Shown: one piece after another, positions 34,538 to 44,600 of the stretch | Position numbering within the stretch: position 1 is the stretch's first letter | Layout: each line of letters opens with the position of its first letter | Assembly: GCA_001630475.1 (NCBI GenBank) | Contig: KV419416.1 | Span: 134,477 to 198,476 of the forward strand | Direction of reading: 5' to 3' | Length of the DNA: 64,000 bases | Source: Sistotremastrum niveocremeum HHB9708 | Lineage: Eukaryota > Basidiomycota > Agaricomycetes > Sistotremastrales > Sistotremastraceae | Notes under the pieces: model-generated | Database searches by the model: none | Told to the model about the DNA's origin: nothing | Seen by the model: only the letters and a program-made list of their open reading frames with translations | Made by a program: the position numbers and the translations under genes

Positions 34538-36193
34538 TTAAAATCGCAGACACCATATTCCGCGATAGTAAACGATCAGTCGTCCATGCAGAGGATCGAA
34601 CGCCAGCGGACATATTTCCTCATAATGAAATGGATGAGGACCCTCTTCACCGAAAAAAAGTGTTTCTAGTCTGACCCAATCAGGACTGTGGAGGTTCAGG
34701 TTACGGGTATTGCAAATGTAGAGCTTTTTGTCGGTGTATGTTCTAATCGAGCAAGAAGTATTTTTCGGTCCACGAAGAGGAGATTCAGCTTGCCAAGGCC
34801 CATCCGGACGAAGGAATTTATGATGGATAGGGAGAGCAGGGTTATCTAGGATTCTAGACCGGCTAAACGCGACTCTCATGCCTTCGGCGTTTAGAACGTT
34901 TAGAGGGGGAATAGTTAGAAGTTCGAAGATGGGACCTTGGCCAGTGAAAAGGATATTTCCACATTCGGGTTCTTCTGCGAAAGCATACAGCAAGGTTGTT
35001 GGAATAAAACGAATGGTCGAAACTCCCTCTTCAAGTGTGGGCAGATCGGCTTCCAGAGCTAGAATCTCAATTTTGTAAGGTTTTGGTTGGGGCGAGAATC
35101 TCTTGAGTCCTAGGAGAAGTGTTGGGCCGGACGGAGAGGAGTGAAACCCAAGGTAAAAATATGGAAGTTCCTGTTTGCGTGTTTGAGCATGATAATACGA
35201 ATTCGAATGACACCCACCCATCCATAATTGATATCTTCGTGATAAGGATCCTCTTCCTCATGAGGTCCGATCCAGCATCCGGTCTCCTCTTTCCAATTGA
35301 TCAACAATACTCGTCGCTCCCAGCCTGGAATGACTATATATGACTCATTAATGACTAAGCAATTGGAATCCAGGGTATCCCGCGCGAAGTCAAATGTCCA
35401 TCGCTTTTCGATCCGTTTCAGAAACAAAGTGCCGTCATCGGAAGCGATTTCAGAGTATTCGAAGCATTCGTGGTCTTCGTCCAAGGAGGAGCGGTCCTCG
35501 GTGAAGGTAAGTACGAAGAGATGAAGTTGGCTGTAACAATGTTCATGATAACTCAAAAAAGGACTGAAGAGCCAACTCGTACCAAGGCTTATTAGTCAAT
35601 TCATGACTCGAGTGCACCACAAGCACGATCTGTTTGGGATCCTCGAGCTCATGAGATGCACAGCCATGGAACCGTTTCCCGATTGCTAGGTTGTGGCTTT
35701 CCATGGTCACGGGATTCAATAGGAATGTCTCCTGACTGTCTCCGAGATGAATAACAACCCATTCACTCCCGGGGAGCATATGGGCCTTAGGATAAGTGCC
35801 ATCGCTTTCAATCAGCTTGATGCGAGCTTGGGAGAATCCGTGGATCAGCCCAGTGCTTCTTGAGGTCTCCTGTAGCAATTGGCTGTTATATCTTTTCGTG
35901 AACGCTACAGCAGCGGCTGCCATAAATCGGACGTGTTCTGTATCCATGGTTCGAAGTGAATAGCCCATTGGCACAGGGATGAGATATGCATCTGCCGCGC
36001 TGAGCCAGATTCGTTTTTCAGAATTCAGGAATGCCCGCAGATGCTTTGAACTCTGAATAAACTCTGAGAACGGATGCCTCACGTTGAATGGAAGAGGAAA
36101 ATGGCTGACCTTTGAGACGCTCAATATGTCACCCAAGCTCAGTCCATCGAGGATTAATGCTATAAGCTCCGACGGGAGGTTTACGAGCAGCAT
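34538..36193 (-). CDS. F-box-like protein, tandem paralogue B
   Basis: Start ATG at 36193 encodes MLLVNLPSELIALILDGLSL. After one intron: SSKHLRAFLNSEKRIWLSAA, DAYLIPVPMGYSLRTMDTEH, VAFTKRYNSQLLQETSRSTG, LPGSEWVVIHLGDSQETFLL, FHGCASHELEDPKQIVL. A second intron (GTACGA donor, TTACAG acceptor) leads to QLHLFVLTFTEDRSSLDEDH, then VLLINWKEETGCWIGPHEEE. The last exon carries LYAFAEEPECGNILFTGQGP and ends HGRLIVYYRGIWCLRF at 34538. No lesion was seen. It is very close to paralogue C and is the best guide to C before its disruption. Confidence 0.82.
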
Positions 36194-36814
36194 GGACGGG
36201 AAATTGCCTATCAGGATGAATCAATCAAGGAAAGCTGGATCGTCGAGTTGGAGTTCGAGGCGACAATCGAGATCGTACTACAGGGCCGACTGTCGTTTTG
36301 TCACTCAGTGCGACCGAAAGATCGAGCTTGATAGTGTTGGGAGCAGAGGTAGTGACGACGAAATCACCCCGTGGCCGCGTCGTCGACTCACGGGGGTGGG
36401 TCGGGCGCGCCTCTCGCCAGATCGTGTCTATCGACCAGTGCTTAGCAGCTGGACTCCTGAAAAGGTGGTGAGGGCGGGTATTTGTTGCAGTTCGAAGGGA
36501 ATTAAGACGAGCAAACCACTCTGAGGACAGACTACTGGTACAACTTGGCAGCGAGACGAGACGCGACGCGACGTATTACATAATCACAATATTAATATTC
36601 ACCGCTACACTGCTTTCATCTTTCTTTTTTACCGATTCAATAAAAGGTAGAGAAGCTACCTAATTTTTCAGGAATTTGTTCTGGAATCTGAATAGCTTGG
36701 ATTTGTCCATAAAAGTTGAATATTGAATATCAGCAGTCCGGCATCTCCAACTCTCCCACTGGCAATGTCCTCAACATTTATCTTTCAACACCATGACGGG
36801 TATACACAGGAGAC
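36194..36814. other. Spacer between F-box paralogues B and C
   Basis: 621 bp. The 3' end shares the duplicated flank seen in the A-B spacer. The central part (36600-36700) is AT-rich. No gene is seen; a plus-strand frame over the start of B is a shadow. Confidence 0.55.
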
Positions 36815-38038
36815 TTAAAATTGTAGACACCATATTCCGCGATAATAAACTATCAATCGTCCATGCAGAGGATCGAACGCCAGCGGGGATACTTTCCACT
36901 GATGATATGGATGAAGGCCCTCTTCGCCGAAGAGCAGTTCTAGCCTGACCCAGTCAGGACTGTCGAGAGTCAAATTACGAGTGTTGCATATGTAGAGCTT
37001 TTTATCGGTGTAGGTCCTGATCGAGCAAGACGTATTTTTCGGACCACGAAGAGGAGGAAGTGTTCGCGATGGTCGACATGGACAGAGCGATTTATGATGG
37101 ATGGGCAGAGCAGGGTGATCTATGATTTTGGACTGGCTGGGCATGACTTTCGTGCCTTCCATAGCATACGGTGGAATTCTATTAGTCAGAAGCTCAAAGA
37201 TGGGGCCTTGGCCAGTGAAGAAAATGTTTCCGCATTCGGGCGTTTCTCGAAATGCATATATCGTAGTCGGCGGAACAAAACGTGTGATCAAGTCCCCTTC
37301 AAGTGCAGGCATATCGGCGTCCATATCTAGAATTTCGATTTTGTGTGGATTCCCCTCCTCCGTGTACCTCTTGAGTCCTAGGACCAGTCTGGGACAAGGT
37401 GAAGTGGAGTGAAACCCAAGGTAAAAGTATGGAAGAACCTTTTGGAGGTTTCAGCATGATATATTACGAAGTACCAGATGAGCCTTACCCAAGATCTGAG
37501 GTCTTCGTCGTAAGGGTCGCCTTCCTCATGAGGAGCAATCCAGCAGCCAGTGTGCTGTTTCCAATTAATCAACAATAGCGGTCGCTCCCATCCCGGAATA
37601 GCTAGGTATGACTCGTTTACAATGAGTAAACCCGCATTAAGAGTGTTGCGAGGGTAGTCAAACGTCAATTGCTTCTCGAGGCGATGCAAAAACAAAGTGT
37701 CTTCGTTAGAAGCAGGATCGGAGTATTGGAAGTATTCATGATCTTCATCCAATGAAGAGCTGTCCTCGGTGAACGTGAGTACGAAGATATGAAGTTGGCT
37801 GAAGAGATGTTTAACAATGACCAAAGTCGGGTCAAATGATTATAGCTGACCTAAGGGTAAGTCTTCCATGACTTGAGTCTATCACCAGTACGATCTGTTT
37901 CGGATCCTCGAGCTCATGAGACGCACAGCCGTGGAACTGTGTCCCGATCTCTAGGTCATGTCTTTCCATGGTAATGGTGTTTAACAAGAATGTAGGCTGG
38001 CTCTCTCCGAGATGGATGACAGCCCATTCACTCCCCGG

Positions 38039-38320
38039 TAAGGCCTCCAACGAATATATACTTGCCTTACCTGGGTACCTGCATGCAGGTACCTGCCTGT
38101 TTTTTTCAGCCAAAATCCCATACTTGTACTTGGCAAGTACAGGTACTTACTTGCCTATACTTGCCTACATAACCCCTATTTACTAGTAAAAATAGCAGGC
38201 AGGTACCTGCCTAAATGTCCAGCCGATAATCTCATACCTGCCTACAGTGTATTAGGCAGGTACCCTTGGCAAGTATACTTGCGGATATCCTTAAACGGGC
38301 TATATTCGTTGGAAGCCTTA
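38039..38320. mobile_element. Non-autonomous hAT-like element (MITE 1), 282 bp
   Basis: Ends are inverted repeats of 20 bp with one mismatch: the left begins TAAGGCCTCCAACGA and the right, read inward, begins TAAGGCTTCCAACGA. Both fit the hAT terminal pattern YARNG. It is flanked by a perfect 8-bp duplication, CTCCCCGG, at 38031-38038 and 38321-38328, the hAT hallmark. The interior has no coding capacity. It is packed with short inverted motifs of two kinds, GGTACCTGC-type (38074-38096, 38197-38211, 38256-38264) and ACTTGCC/GGCAAGT-type, as in hAT subterminal regions that bind transposase. Confidence 0.9.
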
Positions 38321-38472
38321 CTCCCCGGGAGCAGATGTGCCTTGGGAAAATGACCATCGGTGTCAATAAGCTCAATATGTGTTTCGGAGAATTCGTGGAT
38401 GAGCCCAGTGCTTCTTGGGGTCTCTTTCATCAATTCGCTGTTATATCTCTTCGTGAATGCTACAGCGGTGGC

Positions 38473-39117
38473 TAGGGCTCCACTGTATCCGTATCCATAT
38501 ACAAAATTTTGTATTTGATACAGTATAGGGTATATAACATATATATATCCATATATATACGGTATATACTGTATATTTGACTTAATAAATTACTAAGAGC
38601 ATTACTGCACTACAGGAGTATTACTATCACTGTGGTACTACTAGACTCATCTCCCTCCACACCTGGCTGTGTATATCTGATTAAATTCATTAATTTAAAT
38701 GAATTCTGGCTGTTCTCTGCATGGTAATTCTTATAATGGTGCCTTGATTTTGACTAACCTGAAACCAATAGTCATTGTCCAAACACTGTTGTACTTGTGA
38801 GATGACCTTTCATACCACTCCCAGTTATCAATAAAGTGTCTGACCACCCCCCAGGATGAGGATAATCCGCAATTTATTAATATAAATAATGATTAAAAAT
38901 GTTTGAGTCCTTCAGTGCTGTTTTAAACACTTTGGAATGGAAATCTCATGGGACAATGTCACCTTAAACCCAGCTTGACCCTCTTATTATATTACAACTG
39001 TATACCATATACTATACATATACTATACATATACCGGGAAGCTTGTATATTATACACCGTATATCATATATATACCCCATATATATACCATATATATATG
39101 GATACAGTGGAGCCTTA
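38473..39117. mobile_element. Non-autonomous hAT-like element (MITE 2), 645 bp
   Basis: The left end is TAGGGCTCCACTGTATCC and the right end, read inward, is TAAGGCTCCACTGTATCC, an 18-bp inverted repeat with one mismatch that fits YARNG. A perfect 8-bp duplication, GCGGTGGC, lies at 38465-38472 and 39118-39125. Subterminal parts are AT-rich with many TATAC/GTATA motifs (38500-38580 and 39000-39110). The middle carries no open frame of note and differs from MITE 1, so this is a separate family sharing the same type of transposase. Confidence 0.88.
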
Positions 39118-39400
39118 GCGGTGGCTGCCATAAGTCGGACGTGTTCCGTATCCATAGTTCGCAATGAATAGCCCATCGGGATAGGGAGGAGATGTGCATC
39201 AGCTGCGCTGAGCCATATTCGTTTATCAGAATTCAGGAGTATCCGCAGATGCCTGCAAGTCTGAAAAAAGGTTTGAGAATGGATGCCTGACGATACATGG
39301 AACAAAAAGGGTGGACCTTTGACACGTTCAATATTTCTGCTGAGCTCAGCCCATCCAGAATCAGGACTATAAGCTCCGACGGAAGATTTACGAGCAGCAT

Positions 39401-39770
39401 GGTCGAGAATTCCACGATCAGAATTATTCAATCGACCAGCCGGTTGATGCTCGAGGCAACAGTTGAACGTTGAGCGCTCATGAGCGCTGAGGGCGAGTTG
39501 AGGGCGCCTCAGAAAGCGCTCAAAGTGCGGCCAAGAATGCCCGCGCTTCCATTTCACCGATTTAATAGCAAAACGACAGCCTGAGTTATCGTTCATTTTG
39601 TGGGGGGGAAATCAAAGATAGGTGCACAGGGAACAGAGGTGAACTCAGTGGATTAAGTTTTTATTAAATGGTCATAAAATCGTAAGAGGCGTATCAATAC
39701 AAGAGAAGTACAGAGGAGAATAGGATGATATGAAGAACGAGTCAATCATAAGAGAGCGGTCATAGTCGTC
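39401..39770. other. Intergenic, promoter of paralogue C and stomatin 3' UTR
   Basis: 370 bp with GAGCGCT repeats near 39471-39522 (AGCGCTCATGAGCGCT is a near-perfect palindrome). No gene is seen. Confidence 0.45.
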
Positions 39771-41079
39771 TTACACGTTTTGCATACTGCTCAAGATGCC
39801 TGCCCTTCCAGACGCACCATACTCTCCGCTCTCCTCACGTATTGTGCCGGAGGTACCACTTCCACTTGCCATTTGACCGACGACATCGCTCTGCAGTTGC
39901 ATGGGTACGAAAACAACTTTCGTGTTTGCAGTTTTGGCCATTGTTTGGAGGGCTTCGAGCTGTCGAATTTGCATGGCAGCTGGACTAGCCAAAATATCGG
40001 CGGCTTGACGCATGAGACGGGCGGCGTCGACTTCGGCACGGGCAGCGATGACTTTGGACTCTCCGATACGCTTCTGTTGAGCTGCAGACGAGAGTGAGGC
40101 AGCAACATCCGCTGAGAAAATGATATCCTTGATCAGGATGCCTTCGATGGCGACACCCCATTTCTATTCATGAATGAGCTTGAGTCGGGAAGCAGTGGCA
40201 GAGCATGAAACGTACCTCAGCGACGTCACCAACAATCTCTGCGATTTCGAATGCGATCGCTTCTCGCTCTGTGACGACACTCTGGACGGCTCGTGCACCA
40301 ACAACATGACGGAGGGTCGTCTGCGCCCGCTCGATCAAAGCCTGGCGAAGATCGGTGATTCCAAAGGCTGCCCGATAGGGGCTCACCACCTGGAAGTAGA
40401 TAACTGAATCACTGAGGAAAGGTCAGATCGCGGTTCCAATGACGTGCTGCAAGTGGCGTACATCTCGACATTGACGTTGTCTCGGGTGATCACAGTCTGA
40501 CGACCAATAGGCGAGATTTGAATCTTGACATCGACGATGCGTAGGGACTCTGTGCAGACGTTGACCTTGACGAGACCCGGATCTACTGACTTGTAGAACT
40601 GTCCAAAGCGAGATACGAGCCCCACGGAACCTGTGAAAGGAAAATGTATTATTAGTCGGGAAATCTCACGAGCAATAGAGACCGAATGTGCCACACACCT
40701 TGTTGGACGTTGCGGAAGGGGTTAGGGAAAGGGCAGCAGGGAATTGCACCAACACAGCCGACACAATCACCCAAAACGTTCAAGAGCGACCCGTAAAGAC
40801 CGTGCGTGACACCTCCAGTTCCAAGATCCTGCGCATACGAAGGCTGCATCTCCGTCTTCTTCAAAGGCTGGACTTTGACGATCCCGCCATGTGCAGGCGG
40901 GTTTCGACGAGCGGGTGCCTCTTCTGTCACTGAAGTCGACATGGCAAGACCGAAAAGCGAAAGAAGCGCTTGTACGTACCATGGGGAGCCATGTGGTCGA
41001 CGACATTGCCCGACGACGAGGCCGGGGATGGGTTGCGGTATTTTGTGTCTGGCTGGTCTGTTGCGGCGGTGGACGACAT
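39771..41079 (-). CDS. Stomatin-family SPFH/band 7 protein
   Basis: Membrane scaffold of the stomatin type, which oligomerises at the inner face of lipid microdomains. Exon 1 starts at 41079 (MSSTAATDQPDTKY) and splices (GTACGT to TTCAG) into VTEEAPARRNPPAHG. Then come a hydrophobic, Cys-containing hairpin (CVGCVGAIPCCPFPNPF), VGLVSRFGQFYKSVDPGLVK, RQTVITRDNVNVEIDSVIYF, YRAAFGITDLRQALIERAQT, LRHVVGARAVQSVVTEREAI, GVAIEGILIKDI, EVDAARLMRQAADILASPAA and a disordered tail ending at 39771. The CCPFPNP stretch matches the membrane hairpin of fungal stomatins. About 350 residues. Confidence 0.9.
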
Positions 41080-41601
41080 TGAGGAAAGAGGTGAGTGCTG
41101 AATGTTGACGGTGAGAGCGAGCCAGCCCAAGGGGTATTTCTACTGCGCCATGAGATGCCAAAAGACCCGGCGTGGGGTCCGCAGTCATCGTTCCCACGCT
41201 CTCTTTTAGGTTATAGCCATCATTGTCATCCGCAGCGACTGAGCCATTCCTCGTTCCGTGCCTATATGCGGTTTCGAGCGGCGCCTGCAGCTCTGGAGCT
41301 CGTGCTCATCGCCTCTCCGTGCTTCGTCGTGAGGAAACATGTACAAAATTTCTGGCATTAGAAAATGTGGCTATTGAAACATACATTCGGGGAATAAATA
41401 TACGGTTGGGATAGACTAAAACGCACAATGAAGGACGAAGTATAGCAAGATGCATAAGGAAGGAAATAATTCATACGACAACAAACCCAACATGAAACGT
41501 GATTGAATGGACGAAGCTTCGAATACGATAGATGTACAAATTGTTTTGAGTCCGGGGTGGAGTCTGCGTTCGATGAATTGAAACTTGAAACGAGAATTTG
41601 T
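41080..41601. other. Intergenic, stomatin promoter and Ras-GAP 3' UTR
   Basis: 522 bp without a supported gene. Short frames on both strands carry no similarity. Confidence 0.45.
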
Positions 41602-44600
41602 TCACGGCTGCAGAATGACATCGATTAATTCCGCAGCCTGCCTGAAGGCTCTGTTGACGGCCTCCGTATCTTTGACGAAATTCAAGTTGACGAGCACCAT
41701 GCCTTCCATCTTCAGCTCCTTCAAGGCTTGGACGTGGCTCCGCCCGTGAGCCATAGTCTCACTAACGGTGGAGAGACTGGAGTGCGAGCTGCGGCTGGTA
41801 TTGCTATTCGTCAGTGCACGGCGATCTGCCATCGCCACACGGACAATGACTGCCAGCGCGCCTAAGACTTCAGGATTGGAACTTGTGGCAAAAGCCTCTT
41901 GCAGTTTGTCTTGGACGCTTTCATAGCTGCGGAGCGTTATTTGGTACTATTCGCATCAGGGAATGGATATGGGCTCACCAAGTGACAATAATTTCCGGAT
42001 ACAGATTGGAAAGGTCTGCCAACAACCAGAACATGATTGGCTTTTGTGCGTCATTGAGATTGTTACGCCTGAAAATGGCGACGAGAAGAGATCCGATAAG
42101 TAATGCACTCGTCGCATCCAAGTCTCCCAACATGCGAATGTTGACTCGAATGACGTCCGAAACAGGATGTTGAGCATCCAACTCGGCAATCCACCCGCTA
42201 CCGCATTCGACTAGCTCCAAGAGACGTCGGTACTTCTTCCGGTCAGCAGACTTGAGCAACAATATCAGGAAGTAAGGAACAACGTCGGGATGGATTGGGG
42301 CATGACACGGATCTAGATGGTTTGTCTCTCGAGGAACGCATCTCAGTGTAGTGCGGATAAGCGCCCGGAGTGTGTCGCACGCGTCGAGGTCAGGACGATC
42401 CTCAATGCCCTTCAGAAGGAAGGTCGCCAGGGAAAACGAGAAGTGTTGGTCGATGCTGAGCCCACTTCTCTCCTCGAAGAAGTTGTTCCTGCGTCGCCTC
42501 TTGACGTTGACTAAGATGGCTTCGCGACGTGCTCTGCCCAGCGCAACGTGCAGGTTCTCCGCTCTGAATTCAGGCATGCTGTGGATCTTGTCCATGACTG
42601 AGGACAGGATTCTGACTCCCTCCATGTAGAGTGATTCAGCGGGGCTTGAGAGGAGAACAGCGCCCAGCCAAAACACACATTTGATGTAGCCTTGGGAGGG
42701 AATCCAGCGGAGAAGCTTCCGGATAGAGTTCAACATGCTTAAAGCGGGTATGGTGCTGCCACTATCGGATACGTTATCGATTGTCCTTTTGAAAGCCATC
42801 AACAGCTGGTAGAAAAGATCCGCGTCGAGGTCGGATGTGGCGAGAACACCCAAAACGACGAATGCGCGAGCAGGGAAGAAATGGCCAGTAAGCAGAGCGC
42901 TGGCGGTCGTCAGGCTCACCCATCTTGCTACCCAGACGTTTGACAAAGCTAGAAAGACGTTAGCATGTGACACTAAACGATGAATATGAGCGTACCCGTT
43001 GAAGATGCGCAAGCCTTCAATACTCGTAGGAGTAGATCTGATATCTTCTCCAATGATTCAATAGCATCCACCGGCTCCAGTATCTCGTATGCACCCATCG
43101 ATGAATCTTGCTTCAATCCAAACAATTCGAGACCGGCGGGCGAAGTACATTCCTCAAGCAGATTCGAGATTCTTTGGGCGGCGCTAACGTCTTCTTTGCG
43201 AGCATGGAGCAAAGATTGGACAACCGAAATAACAAGACCGTATGTCGCCGTCCGAAGACGAAGAGGGCCCATGCCCGCGAAAAGAGTTGCGACATGGAGG
43301 ACCTCAGGCACATGGATCTGGCTCAATCCGGGCTCGCGGAAATTATAAGAAGCCATGTGACACAGGCGCATCAGAGCCCCCGCGTCACTCCAGACATTTG
43401 CATCAGGAGAAGTTGACGATGGAGAGTATGGCTTGAGGGCCTTTGTCGTAATCGAAGGTTGTGCGATTGAGCAGATGAAATCTTATCACTCGAGTGACAT
43501 ACTTTGCGCAACTTGACGAGGAGTTTAGCCCGAGTCGGCATGGCAGGATAGCCGACCACTACTTCCGCTAAGATGTTGCAGCGAGGTGAGTCGACTCCAC
43601 CGTCGATAGCTGCTCGGCATGTTTCCTCCAGGATGACGTTGGAGATAGCAGAGGGATCGAGCTTTCCAATTACATCCCAAATGTGCTGCTGAATACTTGG
43701 AAGAACCTGATGTCGAAGTCATTAATTGGGGTTCAACCAAAGGGTTAATGTGCCTTACACTTGGGTCTTTGTCGTGTTCCCGAACAGTGAAGTCGATGAG
43801 ATTTCGGAACACTTCCCTAAATCTCGACACTGAGGTGTCGTAAGTCGGCTTCCCGGGCTCGCAGAAGTCAGGAAGATTTCGGATCCACGGGCTAATATAC
43901 TGCAAACATGACAATTTGTGCGACGTGGCAGCCCCCGCCAGACTATTGCAGAAATCATCCAAGAAATCGAGAGTTAAGCGAGGAGCGTGAACAGATAGTC
44001 GATCACTGAGGAGCACTGCGAACGCCATTGGGTTCTGAGGCAGATATGTGCCTGAGAAAGAGATTAGATAAGACTGCCTTACAGAAAGGGACAAATGTCT
44101 GACCTCGAGCGAGCATTAATGGAGACCCGTCGTAGTTCAGAGTCGAGCAGAGCGAATGTAAAAGGTTGTATGCAGCAGATCTGACTTCTTGATTGGTATG
44201 ACACACATTCCACAGTCCAGCGTTCAAAATTGCACTGGAGTAATCTGACAATCTCGATGGCCTGGCTATTGAATCAGACGAATGATTGTCTTTGAAGCGA
44301 CTCTTGGCGGATCGAATGGCCTAGCGACAAAATTCGTGAGCTGCTGAATGAAATCTTGGGGAAGAAGCTTGCCTTAATTATTTCATCGCGCCGACTGGAA
44401 GCAAGGTATATGACGGCACTGTTACGACGTCGACGGATAATAAATTCATTGGGATCATTGCCAGTAGAAACACTGTAGGTGTCCGTTATGTCAGAGAGGG
44501 GCACGATGTCGACAGCCTTGGATGACACAGATGAGAAGATTACTTGGGCGCGGACCTGATCATGCTCTTAGGAAGTATACAAACGGCGTTGAGAGTAATC

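Larger units (their letters stand above)
36815..39400 (-). pseudogene. F-box-like paralogue C, split by two hAT-like elements
   Basis: Third tandem paralogue. ATG at 39400 encodes MLLVNLPSELIVLILDGLSS; then TCRHLRILLNSDKRIWLSAA and GYSLRTMDTEHVRLMAATA. The frame is cut there by element 2 (38473-39117). It resumes with VAFTKRYNSELMKETPRSTG and continues to HLLPGS, where it is cut by element 1 (38039-38320). It resumes with EWAVIHLGESQPTFLLNT and the rest reads as an intact paralogue of B, with spliceable introns and the ending HGRLIVYYRGIWCLQF at 36815. With the duplicated 8 bp the insertions add 653 and 290 bp, neither divisible by three, and both bring stops. No other damage was seen, so the insertions look recent. 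Confidence 0.85.

Noticed and set aside
38039-39117. CRISPR-like reading of the repeated short motifs in the MITEs
   Set aside because: Motifs are irregular and inverted, the genome is eukaryotic, and the 8-bp duplications and termini explain them as transposons.
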